Shown piece by piece: positions 10,382 to 18,526 of a stretch of DNA of 64,000 bases. The stretch's first letter is position 1. Each line of letters starts with the position of its first letter. Source of the stretch: Nocardioides sp. ChNu-153 (lineage in GTDB: Bacteria; Actinomycetota; Actinomycetes; Propionibacteriales; Nocardioidaceae); assembly GCF_030466625.1 (NCBI RefSeq), contig NZ_JADEVT010000007.1:104188-168187 (forward strand), written 5' to 3'. The notes under the pieces are model-generated. The model had not been told where the DNA came from. It saw nothing but the letters and a program-made list of their open reading frames with translations, and searched no databases. The position numbers were made by a program, and so were the translations under genes.

Positions 10382-11179
10382 TCAGCGCGGGTCGGCGGGG
10401 TGGAGCGCCAGCAGCGAGCGCGAGCGCGCGTGGGACTCGCAGTGGCGCACGAGCTCGTCGTACCCCGCCTGCCCCATCAGCGCGACCAGCTCCGCGGCGC
10501 TCGTGCGGTAGAGCGGCTCCGGGGCGACGTGGGCGACGGGGTTGCCGGTGCAGTACCAGTCGAGGTCGTGCCCGCCCGGCCCCCAGCCGCGCCGGTCGTA
10601 CTCGCCGATGGACACCTCGAGGTACGACGACCCGTCCGGCCGCTCCACGTCGCGGTAGGTACGGCGCAGCGGCAGCTGCCAGCACACGTCGGGCTTGGTC
10701 TCGAGCGGCTCGAGCCCCTCGCGCAGCGCGAGGGCGTGCAGCGCGCAGCCCTCCCCGCCGGCGAAGCCGGGGCGGTTCGCGAAGACGCACGCCTCCTGGC
10801 CGTCGACCACCGTGGTGCGGGTCTTGCGGGCGCCCTCCTCGTCGGTGGTCACCCAGGCGTCGCGGGCCACCGAGCGCCCGGCGGGCCGCTGCTGCCACAG
10901 GTCGGCGTCGAGGAGGGTCACGAAGGTGGCGACGCGCTCCTCGTCCCCGTCGTCGGAGAAGTGGGCGCCCAGGGTGCAGCACCCCACGTCCGGCGACGTC
11001 GCGTAGATCCCGGCGCACCCGCGCCCGAAGATGCAGGTGTACGCCGAGGTCAGCCACGTCAGGTCGCAGCGGAAGACCTGGTCGGCGTCGTCGGGGTCGC
11101 CGAACTCGACCCAGGCGCGCGGGAAGTCGAGCGGCACCTCGACGCCGCGGTCGGGGGACGCGGGGAGGGGGGAGGGCAC
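10382..11179 (-). CDS. Conserved cysteine-rich protein of unknown function
   Basis: 265 aa with no function I can assign. The N-terminal half holds a cluster of cysteines: [21 protein letters not shown], then [11 protein letters not shown], then [19 protein letters not shown] and VCWQLPL. This suggests a metal or iron-sulfur site like the YkgJ/DUF3109 proteins. No signal peptide or membrane segment. The position beside a Ppx/GppA gene matches M. tuberculosis Rv0495c, also uncharacterised. Expression looks leaderless: TAGGCT lies 6 nt before the GTG at 11179. Divergent from ppx, with both promoters in the 50-bp gap. Confidence 0.8.
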   Translation of the reverse strand: MPSPLPASPDRGVEVPLDFPRAWVEFGDPDDADQVFRCDLTWLTSAYTCIFGRGCAGIYATSPDVGCCTLGAHFSDDGDEERVATFVTLLDADLWQQRPAGRSVARDAWVTTDEEGARKTRTTVVDGQEACVFANRPGFAGGEGCALHALALREGLEPLETKPDVCWQLPLRRTYRDVERPDGSSYLEVSIGEYDRRGWGPGGHDLDWYCTGNPVAHVAPEPLYRTSAAELVALMGQAGYDELVRHCESHARSRSLLALHPADPR

Positions 11180-11185
11180 CCGGGC

Positions 11186-11191
11186 AGCCTA
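11186..11191 (-). promoter_or_regulatory. Leaderless -10 box for the cysteine-rich gene
   Basis: TAGGCT on the minus strand, 6 nt before GTG 11179. Confidence 0.55.
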
Positions 11192-11216
11192 TGCCGCCGG
11201 CGTCGGCCCCCGGCGC

Positions 11217-11222
11217 TACCGT
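11217..11222 (+). promoter_or_regulatory. Leaderless -10 box for the Ppx gene
   Basis: TACCGT, 7 nt before ATG 11230. Confidence 0.55.
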
Positions 11223-11229
11223 TGCGCCC

Positions 11230-12165
11230 ATGAGGTTGGGAGTGCTCGACATCGGCTCGAACACGGGGCACCTGCTCGTGGTCGACGCCCACGGCGGCGC
11301 GGCGCCGCTGCCGGCGTACTCCTACAAGGAGCCGCTGCGCCTCGCGGAGCACCTCGACGCCTCGGGGGCGGTGAGCCCGACGGGCATCGACGCGCTGGCC
11401 GACTTCACCCGCCAGGCCCAGGTCGTGGCGGAGGACAAGGGCTGCGAGGAGATGCTGGCGTTCGCGACGTCGGCGGTGCGGGACGCGACGAACTCCGACG
11501 CCGTGCTGGCCGAGGTCGCCGAGCGCACGGGTGTGCGGCTGTCGGTGCTGTCCGGGGCCGACGAGGCGCGGCTGACCTTCCTCGCGGTGCGGCGCTGGTT
11601 CGGCTGGTCCGCCGGCCGGCTCGTCGTCTTCGACATCGGCGGCGGGTCGCTGGAGATCGCCGGTGGCGCGAACGAGGCGCCCGACGTCGCGTGGTCGCTG
11701 CCGCTGGGGGCGGCCCGGCTCTCGCGTGAGTTCTTCGCCCACGGGGCCCCCGACGAGGAGCACGTCCGCGCCCTGCGCAAGCGCATCCGCGCCGAGATCG
11801 CCCGCGACGCGGGCAACCTCCTGCGGGCGGGTACGCCGGACCGCGCGGCCGCCACGTCCAAGACATTCCGCTCGCTCGCCCGGATCTGCGGTGCGCCGGG
11901 CTCCTCCGAGGGCCAGCTGGTGCCCCGGGTGCTGCCCGCGGCCGAGCTGGCGGAGTGGATCCCCAAGCTGATGGAGATGGGGCACGACGAGCTCGCGGCC
12001 CTGCCGGGCGTCTCGCCGAGCCGCACCCACCAGATCGTGCCGGGGGCGCTGGTCGCCGACGCGGTGATGGACATCTTCGGGCTCGAGGGCCTCGAGGTCT
12101 GCCCGTGGGCCCTGCGGGAGGGCGTCATCCTGGAGCGCTTCGACCAGCTGAGCGTCCTCGGGTGA
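11230..12165 (+). CDS. Ppx/GppA-family exopolyphosphatase/pppGpp phosphatase
   Basis: 311-aa short-form Ppx/GppA protein of the ASKHA fold. It would remove terminal phosphate from polyphosphate or hydrolyse pppGpp. Phosphate-binding loops are [11 protein letters not shown] (6-16) and [11 protein letters not shown] (133-143); the catalytic region includes [10 protein letters not shown] (108-117). It lacks the C-terminal HD domain of the E. coli enzyme, as actinobacterial forms do. The window also carries polyphosphate kinase, so both arms of polyphosphate turnover lie within 12 kb. The ATG at 11230 has no Shine-Dalgarno but a TACCGT box 7 nt upstream. The isomerase gene follows 10 nt later. 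Confidence 0.92.
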   Translation: MRLGVLDIGSNTGHLLVVDAHGGAAPLPAYSYKEPLRLAEHLDASGAVSPTGIDALADFTRQAQVVAEDKGCEEMLAFATSAVRDATNSDAVLAEVAERTGVRLSVLSGADEARLTFLAVRRWFGWSAGRLVVFDIGGGSLEIAGGANEAPDVAWSLPLGAARLSREFFAHGAPDEEHVRALRKRIRAEIARDAGNLLRAGTPDRAAATSKTFRSLARICGAPGSSEGQLVPRVLPAAELAEWIPKLMEMGHDELAALPGVSPSRTHQIVPGALVADAVMDIFGLEGLEVCPWALREGVILERFDQLSVLG

Positions 12166-12175
12166 GGACCGGCTG

Positions 12176-12973
12176 ATGGTCGTCGGGCTGTCGACCTCCT
12201 CGACGTACCCCGAGTCGACGGCGCACGCGTTCGCGTACGCCGCCGAGGTGGGCTACGACGCCGTCGAGGTCATGGTCGGCATCGACGCCCTCAGCCAGCA
12301 GGTCTCGGCGGTCGAGCAGCTCGCGCAGCACCACGACGTGCCGGTCTGCGCGGTCCACGCCCCGTGCCTGCTCTTCACGCAGGCGGTCTGGGGCCTCGAG
12401 CCGTGGGGCAAGCTCGAGCGCTCGGCCGAGATGGCGAGGGCGCTCGGCGCCGACGTCGTCGTGGTGCACCCGCCGTTCCGCTGGCAGCGGGAGTACGCGC
12501 GGGACTTCGTCGACGGCATCGCGGCGCTCGAGGAGTCGAGCGGGATCGCGTTCGCGGTGGAGAACATGTACCCGTGGAAGGCCACGCCGCGGAAGGGCAC
12601 GACGCGCGGCATGGAGGTCTACGCGCCGGGGTGGGACCCGTCGGCGGAGAACTACGCGAACACCACGATCGACCTGTCCCACGCCGCCATCGCGGGCTCC
12701 GACCCGATCGCCATGGCCGACCGGCTCGGGTCGCGGCTGCGCCACCTCCACCTGACCGACGGCACCGGGTCGGCCAAGGACGAGCACCTGGTGCCGGGGC
12801 GCGGCGTGATGGGCGCGGCCGACCTGCTGCGCCACCTCGCCGGGCAGGGCTTCGAGGGCCACGTGGTGCTCGAGATCAACACCCGCAAGGCCGCCGACCG
12901 CGACGCGCGGCTGGCCGACCTGGCGGAGTCCCTGGCCTTCGCACGCGAGCACCTCGCCGTCCGCGAGGTGTGA
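12176..12973 (+). CDS. Sugar phosphate isomerase/epimerase-like TIM-barrel protein
   Basis: 265-aa protein of the xylose isomerase-like TIM-barrel family (AP endonuclease 2 superfamily). Metal-ligand motifs are spread along the barrel: VCAVHAPC, VVVVHPPF, FAVENMYPW, TTIDLSHAA, HLHLTDGTGSAKDEHLVPGRG and VVLEINTRK. The substrate is unknown. An M. tuberculosis counterpart (Rv0498) occupies the same place between ppx and proC. A GAGG motif about 8 nt before the ATG is the likely ribosome binding site. It lies 10 nt after ppx and is probably co-transcribed with it. Confidence 0.88.
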   Translation: MVVGLSTSSTYPESTAHAFAYAAEVGYDAVEVMVGIDALSQQVSAVEQLAQHHDVPVCAVHAPCLLFTQAVWGLEPWGKLERSAEMARALGADVVVVHPPFRWQREYARDFVDGIAALEESSGIAFAVENMYPWKATPRKGTTRGMEVYAPGWDPSAENYANTTIDLSHAAIAGSDPIAMADRLGSRLRHLHLTDGTGSAKDEHLVPGRGVMGAADLLRHLAGQGFEGHVVLEINTRKAADRDARLADLAESLAFAREHLAVREV

Positions 12974-13015
12974 GCCGGGTCACGGACCGGTCGTCGGTGG
13001 CTGGAGCCGTCCGGG

Positions 13016-13021
13016 TAGCGT
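13016..13021 (+). promoter_or_regulatory. Leaderless -10 box for proline dehydrogenase
   Basis: TAGCGT, 6 nt before ATG 13028. Confidence 0.5.
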
Positions 13022-13027
13022 GACGCC

Positions 13028-13963
13028 ATGCCCGTGCTCCGCCGCCCGCTCCTCGCGCTCGCGCGCAGCGGTCGGGTGAAGGAGGCGTTGACGACGCTGC
13101 CGGTGGCCTCGTCCGTCGTCCGCGGCTACGTGCCGGGGGAGTCGACCGACGACGCGATCGGCGCCACGACCCGTCTCCTCGACGACGGGCTGGCCGTCAC
13201 GATCGACCACCTGGGCGAGGACACGCTGGACGCCGAGCAGGCCGAGGCGACGACCCGCGTCTACCTGCACCTGCTCGACCAGCTCGCCGCCCACGGGCTC
13301 GCCCGCCGGGCCGAGGTGTCGCTGAAGCTCAGCGCCGTGGGCCGTGCGCTGCCCGGCACCGGCACCGACCTCGCCCTGGAGAACGCGCACCGCGTCTGCG
13401 AGGCCGCCCGCGCCGTCGGCACCACCGTCACCCTCGACATGGAGGACCACACCGGCGTCGACGCCACCCTCACCATCCTGCGCGAGCTGCGCCGCGAGCA
13501 CCCGGACACGGGCGCCGTGCTGCAGGCCTACCTGCGCCGTACCGAGGCCGACGCCCGCGACCTCGCCTACGAGGGGTCGCGGGTGCGCCTGTGCAAGGGC
13601 GCGTACGACGAGCCCTCCGGCGTCGCGTTCCAGACGCGCGAGGAGGTCGACCGCGCGTTCGTGCGCTGCCTGCGCATCCTCATGGCCGGGCAGGGCTACC
13701 CGATGGTCGCCACCCACGACCCCCGGCTGATCCGGATCGCGGGCTCGCTCGCGAGCCGCCACGGGCGCCACCGCGGCACGTACGAGTACCAGATGCTCTA
13801 CGGCATCCGGCCCGAGGAGCAGCGCCGGCTGGCCGCCGAGGGCGAGACCGTGCGGGTCTACGTGCCCTACGGCACCGACTGGTACGGCTACCTGACCCGC
13901 CGGCTCGCCGAGCGCCCGCAGAACCTGTCACTCTTCGTCACGTCGTTGATCTCGAAGAAGTGA
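13028..13963 (+). CDS. Proline dehydrogenase (monofunctional)
   Basis: FAD-dependent oxidation of proline to pyrroline-5-carboxylate, passing electrons to the quinone pool. 311 aa, the usual length of the stand-alone enzyme. Motifs of the catalytic barrel are VSLKLSAVG, LDMEDHTG, QAYLRRTEAD, RLCKGAYDEP, ATHDPRLI, YEYQMLYGIR and the C-terminal VYVPYGTDWYGYLTRRLAERPQN, whose arginine pair binds the proline carboxylate. The partner P5C dehydrogenase is not in the window. The next gene is proC, the reverse-direction biosynthetic enzyme. Its own TAGCGT box at leaderless spacing suggests independent expression. Confidence 0.94.
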   Translation: MPVLRRPLLALARSGRVKEALTTLPVASSVVRGYVPGESTDDAIGATTRLLDDGLAVTIDHLGEDTLDAEQAEATTRVYLHLLDQLAAHGLARRAEVSLKLSAVGRALPGTGTDLALENAHRVCEAARAVGTTVTLDMEDHTGVDATLTILRELRREHPDTGAVLQAYLRRTEADARDLAYEGSRVRLCKGAYDEPSGVAFQTREEVDRAFVRCLRILMAGQGYPMVATHDPRLIRIAGSLASRHGRHRGTYEYQMLYGIRPEEQRRLAAEGETVRVYVPYGTDWYGYLTRRLAERPQNLSLFVTSLISKK

Positions 13964-13997
13964 CGTCGGGCCCGCCCCGGCGCCGCGAACAGGAGCC

Positions 13998-14819
13998 GTG
14001 GAGCACGTGACCGCCTCGACCTCGTCCCTCACCGCCATCATCGGCGCCGGCGTCATGGGGGAGACCCTCCTCTCCGGCCTGCTGCGGGCCGGCCGACCGG
14101 CCGACCGGCTGCTGGTGGGCGAGAAGCGCCCCGAGCGGGGCGAGGAGCTGCGCGCGCGCTACGGCGTCGAGGTGCTCGACAACGTGGAGGCCGCACGGCG
14201 CGCCGACACGGTCGCGCTCGTAGTGAAGCCGCAGGACATGGGTGCCGTCCTCGAGCAGGTCTCCCCGGTGCTGCGCCCCGGCCAGCTGGTCGTCTCGCTC
14301 GCCGCGGGCACCACGACCGCGTACGTCGAGGCGCGGGTCCCCCAGGGCGTCGCCGTCGTGCGCGTCATGCCCAACACCCCGGCGCTGGTCGACGAGGGGA
14401 TGGCCGCCATCTCCGGCGGGCGCCACGCCAGCGAGGAGCAGCTCGCGGAGGTCGAGGGCCTCCTGAGCGCCACGGGCAAGGTGCTGCGCGTCCCCGAGGC
14501 GCAGCAGGACGCGGTGACCGCGATCTCCGGCTCCGGGCCCGCCTACCTCTTCTACGTCGTCGAGTCGATGATCGAGGCCGGCGTGCACCTCGGCCTGCCC
14601 CGCACGACCGCCACCGACCTCGTCGTGCAGACCGTCGTCGGCTCCGCCACGATGCTGCGCGAGACCGGCACCCACCCCACGGTCCTGCGCGAGCAGGTCA
14701 CCTCCCCGGCGGGCACCACGGCCGCCGCGCTGCGCGAGCTGGAGATCCACAAGGTGCGCGCCGCGTTCCTCGCCGCCATGGAGGCCGCGCGCAACCGGTC
14801 GGCCGAGCTCGGCTCCTGA
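13998..14819 (+). CDS. proC: Pyrroline-5-carboxylate reductase
   Basis: Final step of proline synthesis: NAD(P)H reduction of P5C. N-terminal Rossmann motif IIGAGVMGETLLSGLLRAG (about 14-32); the C-terminal dimer domain has AISGSGPAYLFYVVESMIEAG and the signature TSPAGTTAAALRELE. About 270 aa, normal length. Two GTG starts are possible: 13998, only 2 nt behind an AGGAG, and 14007, 11 nt behind it. The second has the more workable spacing and may be the true start. It is followed by the HTH and bS22 genes as in mycobacteria. Confidence 0.95.
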   Translation: MEHVTASTSSLTAIIGAGVMGETLLSGLLRAGRPADRLLVGEKRPERGEELRARYGVEVLDNVEAARRADTVALVVKPQDMGAVLEQVSPVLRPGQLVVSLAAGTTTAYVEARVPQGVAVVRVMPNTPALVDEGMAAISGGRHASEEQLAEVEGLLSATGKVLRVPEAQQDAVTAISGSGPAYLFYVVESMIEAGVHLGLPRTTATDLVVQTVVGSATMLRETGTHPTVLREQVTSPAGTTAAALRELEIHKVRAAFLAAMEAARNRSAELGS

Positions 14820-14847
14820 GGCGTCGGGCGCGCGTCAGGCCGAGGGT

Positions 14848-15555
14848 TCAGGCCGCGGCGAAGTCGAGCGCGTCGAGGCTGCGCACGCGGCGCACGCCGG
14901 CGGTGGGGTGCTCGTCGTACCGGTCGAGGAGGACGGCGCGCAGGCCGGCCCGGGCGGCGCCGCGCACGTCGTTCGCCAGCGAGTCGCCGACCATGAGGGT
15001 CGCGCCGACGGGGGTGCCCAGGTGGGCGCACGCCGCGGCGTACGCGCGGGCGTCGGGCTTGGCCGCCCGCAGCGCCGAGGAGGCGAGCACCGGGGCGTCG
15101 AGGGCGTCGAGCACGGGCGCGAGCCCGACGCGCTCGACCTTGCTGCGCTGCCGGCGCAGGTCGCCGTTGGTCAGCACGCCCACCGCGAGGCCGGCGGCGT
15201 GCGCCCGCTCCAGCGCCCGCCGGGCGTCGGCGAAGGCCCGCCACGCCGCGCGGTAGGCCGTGGAGAACCCCGCGAAGGCCTCGTCGGCGGCGGCGTCCTC
15301 GCGCAGGTCGAGGTGGGGCACGAAGGCACGGACGCGCGCACGTCGCTGCTCCGCGAAGGTCAGCTCGCCGCGCTGGTACGCCGCGTGGTGCCGCATCTCG
15401 AGCAGCGTCCACCGCTCGGCGAGCTCGGCCGGCGTGCCCGGCAGCCCCAGCCCTGCGGCCCACGCCACGAGACCCGCCCGCGCCGCGCCGCGGTGGTCCA
15501 CGAGGGTGTCGTCGAGGTCGAAGAGGACCGCGGCGAGCGGGAGTCGGGGAGCCAC
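14848..15555 (-). CDS. HAD-family hydrolase
   Basis: 235-aa haloacid-dehalogenase-type phosphatase. Motif I VLFDLDDTLVDH supplies the nucleophilic and general-acid aspartates, motif II is VGVLTNG, motif III a lysine in RAAKPDARAY, and motif IV VGDSLANDVRGA. A helical cap lies between motifs I and II (about 25-105), as in subfamily IA enzymes such as phosphoglycolate phosphatase or YjjG. The substrate is not predictable. GTG 15555 is the first start ahead of motif I; the stretch upstream shows no good Shine-Dalgarno. Convergent with proC. Confidence 0.88.
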   Translation of the reverse strand: MAPRLPLAAVLFDLDDTLVDHRGAARAGLVAWAAGLGLPGTPAELAERWTLLEMRHHAAYQRGELTFAEQRRARVRAFVPHLDLREDAAADEAFAGFSTAYRAAWRAFADARRALERAHAAGLAVGVLTNGDLRRQRSKVERVGLAPVLDALDAPVLASSALRAAKPDARAYAAACAHLGTPVGATLMVGDSLANDVRGAARAGLRAVLLDRYDEHPTAGVRRVRSLDALDFAAA

Positions 15556-15792
15556 CCGCGGGAGTGTGCCAGCGGCCGCCGACACCCTGCATCCTGTGCG
15601 GTTCCTGTGGGCGAATCCCACCGGTGTGAGTACCGCCTGAGCAGCGGGTTCAAGCCGACACGCCGAGGAAGTGGAGATTTCCGGCGAATGCCACTCCCCA
15701 GGAGTCACATCAGGCTCTATTCTCACGCCAACCCCTCGCGTGTGGAGCCGGCCCGGATGGTCGGCGCGCGTCCGGGCAGAAAGCGGTGCACG

Positions 15793-16005
15793 ATGGCCCT
15801 GCACGACGGTCCTTCCGGCGACATCTCGGGGGTCAAGTTCCTGACCGTCGCCGAGGTCGCCTCGGTGATGCGCGTCTCCAAGATGACGGTCTACCGTCTC
15901 GTCCACAACGGCGAGCTCCCCGCGGTGCGGGTCGGCCGCTCCTTCCGCGTGGAGGAGAAGGACGTCGACGAGTACCTGCGGAGCAGCTTCTACGACGCCG
16001 GCTGA
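15793..16005 (+). CDS. Small excisionase/MerR-type helix-turn-helix protein
   Basis: 70-aa DNA-binding protein with a single winged HTH (FLTVAEVASVMRVSKMTVYRLVHNGELPAVRVGRSFRVEEKDVDEYL), the excisionase-family fold shared with BldC-like regulators. It is the positional counterpart of M. tuberculosis Rv0500A between proC and bS22. Its role is unknown; conserved linkage to a ribosomal protein gene hints at a housekeeping regulator, not a phage excisionase. The 237-bp region upstream holds a possible -10 TATTCT (15718-15723) without a convincing -35. Confidence 0.88.
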   Translation: MALHDGPSGDISGVKFLTVAEVASVMRVSKMTVYRLVHNGELPAVRVGRSFRVEEKDVDEYLRSSFYDAG

Positions 16006-16059
16006 GCGCGCCCGCGGTCCACGCCACGGCCTCGTTTCGGCGCCTCGGGGTGGTCCCGC

Positions 16060-16065
16060 TAGGCT
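16060..16065 (+). promoter_or_regulatory. -10 box upstream of the bS22 gene
   Basis: TAGGCT about 57 nt before the bS22 start. Unlike the leaderless cases it leaves a short leader with a GAAAGG ribosome binding site. Confidence 0.4.
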
Positions 16066-16122
16066 GAGGTCCGGCCATCCCGCGTCCCGCGTGGGTGGGC
16101 AACCGTTCGTGAAAGGTTCTCC

Positions 16123-16224
16123 GTGGGTTCTGTCATCAAGAAGCGGCGCAAGCGCATGGCCAAGAAGAAGCACCGCAAGCTGCTCAAGAAGACGCGCGTC
16201 CAGCGCCGCAAGCTCGGCAAGTGA
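16123..16224 (+). CDS. 30S ribosomal protein bS22 (AURKAIP1/COX24 domain)
   Basis: 33-aa, extremely basic peptide ([20 protein letters not shown], then [12 protein letters not shown]). It matches the actinobacterial small-subunit protein bS22 known from mycobacterial ribosome structures, counterpart of Rv0500B. The gene starts at GTG 16123 after a GAAAGG Shine-Dalgarno with 6-nt spacing and a TAGGCT -10 box further up. It probably binds 16S rRNA near the decoding side. A GC hairpin begins at its stop codon and may attenuate read-through into the epimerase gene. Confidence 0.95.
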   Translation: MGSVIKKRRKRMAKKKHRKLLKKTRVQRRKLGK

Positions 16225-16239
16225 GCCCCGCGGGGGCTC
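16223..16239 (+). terminator. Hairpin at the bS22 stop codon
   Basis: GAGCCCC, a 3-nt loop and GGGGCTC. The stem begins inside the TGA. Possible partial terminator between a highly expressed ribosomal gene and the epimerase. Confidence 0.5.
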
Positions 16240-16257
16240 CGTCTGCGAGGTGAACCG

Positions 16258-17352
16258 GTGGGCAAGGTCGTCCTCGTCACCGGCGTCTCCCGAGACCTCG
16301 GTCGACGTTTCGCACGTGCGATCGCGGACGACCCTGCCGTCGACCGCGTCATCGGTGTCGACGTCGTGCCCCCGCGCGGTGACATCGGCCCGATCTCCTT
16401 CGTGCGGGCCGACATCCGCACCCCCGTCATCGCCAAGGTCATGGCGCGGGAGGACGTCGACACCGTCGTCCACATGAGCGTGATCGCGACACCCGGTGCC
16501 ACCGGGGGTCGCAACGCCATGAAGGAGCTCAACGTCATCGGGACGATGCAGCTCCTGGCCGCCTGCCAGAAGGTCGAGTCGGTGGAGCACGTCGTCGTGA
16601 AGTCGACGACGGCGGTGTACGGCGCGACCAGCCGCGACCCCGCGATGTTCACCGAGGCGTTCGAGCCGCGCGTCGCGCGCGGCGGCTACGCCAAGGACGC
16701 CCAGGAGGTCGAGGGCTACGTCCGCGGCTTCGCGCGTCGTCGGCCGAACGTGCGCGTCCTCATGCTGCGCATGGCCAACGTGCTCGGTCCGGGCGTGCAG
16801 AGCCCCATGACGTCGTACCTGCGACTCCCCGTGGTGCCGACCGTGCTCGGCTTCGACCCCCGCCTGCAGTTCCTCCACGCCGACGACCTCGTCGCCGCCC
16901 TGCGCCACGGCGTGCTGAGCGACGTCGCGGGCACCTTCAACGTCGCCGGCGACGGCGTGCTGACCCTGCGGCAGGCGCTCCGGCGGATGCAGCGACCCAC
17001 GGTCGCGCTGCCGCCCGCCGCCCTCACCGGCATCGGCCAGCTCGTGCGTCGCGTCCGGCTGGCGGAGCTCTCGCCCGAGCTCCTCGCCCTGCTCACCTAC
17101 GGCCGGGGTGTCGACACCTCGCGCTGCCGCGACGAGCTCGGCTTCCGTCCCGACTTCACGACCGCCGAGGCGCTCGCGGACTTCGCGGCCGACCTCGCCC
17201 CCACCTTCGCCGCGCCCGACCTGGTCCTCGGCTCCCTCGAGGACCGGCTGCGCAGCCGCGCGGCCGTGGCGGCGCCGCCCGCCGAGGCGGGCTCCGCGAC
17301 CGACACCGGCGTGGTCCGACCGTTCGTGCCCCCAGGAGGCAGCCGTGGGTGA
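16258..17352 (+). CDS. NAD-dependent epimerase/dehydratase (extended SDR)
   Basis: 364-aa protein with an N-terminal NAD-binding Rossmann fold (VVLVTGVSRDLGRRFARAI), VRADIRTP, a catalytic pair in YAKDAQEVE (Tyr and Lys) and the VLMLRMANVLGPG strand of extended short-chain dehydrogenases. It corresponds to M. tuberculosis Rv0501 (galE2-type); the substrate is not established. The last 60 residues are extra and Ala/Pro-rich. GTG 16258 follows GAGGTGAACCG. The acyltransferase start overlaps its 3' end by 8 nt, so the pair is translationally coupled and may act together on a lipid or sugar-lipid. Confidence 0.9.
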   Translation: MGKVVLVTGVSRDLGRRFARAIADDPAVDRVIGVDVVPPRGDIGPISFVRADIRTPVIAKVMAREDVDTVVHMSVIATPGATGGRNAMKELNVIGTMQLLAACQKVESVEHVVVKSTTAVYGATSRDPAMFTEAFEPRVARGGYAKDAQEVEGYVRGFARRRPNVRVLMLRMANVLGPGVQSPMTSYLRLPVVPTVLGFDPRLQFLHADDLVAALRHGVLSDVAGTFNVAGDGVLTLRQALRRMQRPTVALPPAALTGIGQLVRRVRLAELSPELLALLTYGRGVDTSRCRDELGFRPDFTTAEALADFAADLAPTFAAPDLVLGSLEDRLRSRAAVAAPPAEAGSATDTGVVRPFVPPGGSRG

Positions 17353-18454
17353 CGCCGACATCATCCCGATCGGGACGCGCGGCCGCCCGGGCCGCGGCTC
17401 CGGCGGGAACCGCCCCTCCGCCCCCGCCCGGGACCTCGCCGGCGGGCGGGCGGGCGCCCGCCGTACGCCGCCGCCCGCCGCAGGACCACGCCCGGCCGAG
17501 CCGGGCGCGAGCGCCGTGGGCCGCCCGCCGACGACCACCGCGGAGCGCGGTCCCCTCGACGGCGTCCCGGTCGGTGACTGGCTGAGCGCGTTCCAGCAGG
17601 CCGCGGTCGAGCTCTTCGGGGACGACGCCGAGGCGCAGCTCGCCCGGTTCCTCGCCTTCCTGCGGCGCCGCCTCACCGGCGACTACGTCGTCGACGAGTT
17701 CGGGTTCGACGCGGAGATCACCCAGCGCTTCTTCATCGCGGCCCTGCGTCCCATCGCGCAGCGCTGGTTCCGCCTCGAGGTGCGCGGCATCGAGAACGTG
17801 CCCGTCGAGGGCGGGGCGCTCGTCGTCTCGAACCACTCCGGCACGGTCCCGGTGGACGGCCTGATGACGATGGTCGCCGTCCACGACCACGCCGGCCGCT
17901 CGCTGCGCCCCCTCGGGGCCGACCTCGTCTTCCGCCTGCCCGTCGTCAGCGCCCTCGCGCGCAAGAGCGGCACCACGCTGGCCTGCAACGACGACGCCGA
18001 GCGGCTGCTGCGTAACGGCGAGCTCGTCGGCGTGTGGCCCGAGGGCTTCAAGGGGATCGGGAAGCCGTTCTCCGAGCGCTACAAGCTGCAGCGCTTCGGG
18101 CGCGGCGGGTTCGTGAGCGCCGCGCTGCGCACCGGCGTGCCGATCGTGCCGCTGTCGGTCGTGGGCGCCGAGGAGATCTACCCCCTCGTCGGCAACCTGC
18201 CGTCCCTGGCCCGGCTGCTGGGGATGCCCTACATCCCCATCACGCCGACGTTCCCGCTGCTCGGGCCCCTCGGCCTCGTGCCGCTGCCGTCGAAGTGGGT
18301 GATGGAGTTCGGCGAGCCGATCCGCACCGACGAGTACGACGAGGGCGCGGCCGACGACCCGATGCTCGTGTTCAACCTGACCGACCAGGTGCGCGAGACG
18401 ATCCAGCAGAGCCTCTACCGCCTGCTCGTCGACCGCGGCGGCGCGTTCGGCTGA
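17345..18454 (+). CDS. PlsC-type acyltransferase
   Basis: 369-aa membrane-associated acyltransferase of the lysophospholipid acyltransferase family. The HX4D catalytic motif appears as NHSGTVPVD (163-171) and the glycerol-phosphate-binding motif as WPEGFKG (231-237). The first 70 residues are a Pro/Ala/Arg-rich, probably disordered extension before the enzyme starts at about 75. It is the counterpart of M. tuberculosis Rv0502. GTG 17345 overlaps the upstream epimerase gene by 8 nt. A 17-bp tandem duplication spans its stop codon. Confidence 0.9.
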   Translation: MGDADIIPIGTRGRPGRGSGGNRPSAPARDLAGGRAGARRTPPPAAGPRPAEPGASAVGRPPTTTAERGPLDGVPVGDWLSAFQQAAVELFGDDAEAQLARFLAFLRRRLTGDYVVDEFGFDAEITQRFFIAALRPIAQRWFRLEVRGIENVPVEGGALVVSNHSGTVPVDGLMTMVAVHDHAGRSLRPLGADLVFRLPVVSALARKSGTTLACNDDAERLLRNGELVGVWPEGFKGIGKPFSERYKLQRFGRGGFVSAALRTGVPIVPLSVVGAEEIYPLVGNLPSLARLLGMPYIPITPTFPLLGPLGLVPLPSKWVMEFGEPIRTDEYDEGAADDPMLVFNLTDQVRETIQQSLYRLLVDRGGAFG

Positions 18455-18476
18455 TCGCCGCGTTCGGCTGATCGCC
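18443..18476 (+). repeat. 17-bp tandem duplication across a stop codon
   Basis: GCGTTCGGCTGATCGCC occurs at 18443-18459 and again at 18460-18476 with no change. The first copy holds the TGA of the acyltransferase gene. Confidence 0.95.
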
Positions 18477-18482
18477 AGGGGC

Positions 18483-18526
18483 GACCCGCCCGCTGACCCG
18501 GACCCGTGCGTCGCCCGGAGCGGGTC
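18483..18526. terminator. Hairpin between acyltransferase and DUF5667 genes
   Basis: GACCCGC (18483-18489) pairs with GCGGGTC (18520-18526), with further GC pairing possible in the loop. Lies between two convergent genes. Confidence 0.4.

Noticed and set aside
15718..15723. TATTCT as a promoter for the small HTH gene
   Set aside because: A plausible -10, but no -35 at normal spacing could be found and the leader would be long; kept only as a remark in the gene entry.
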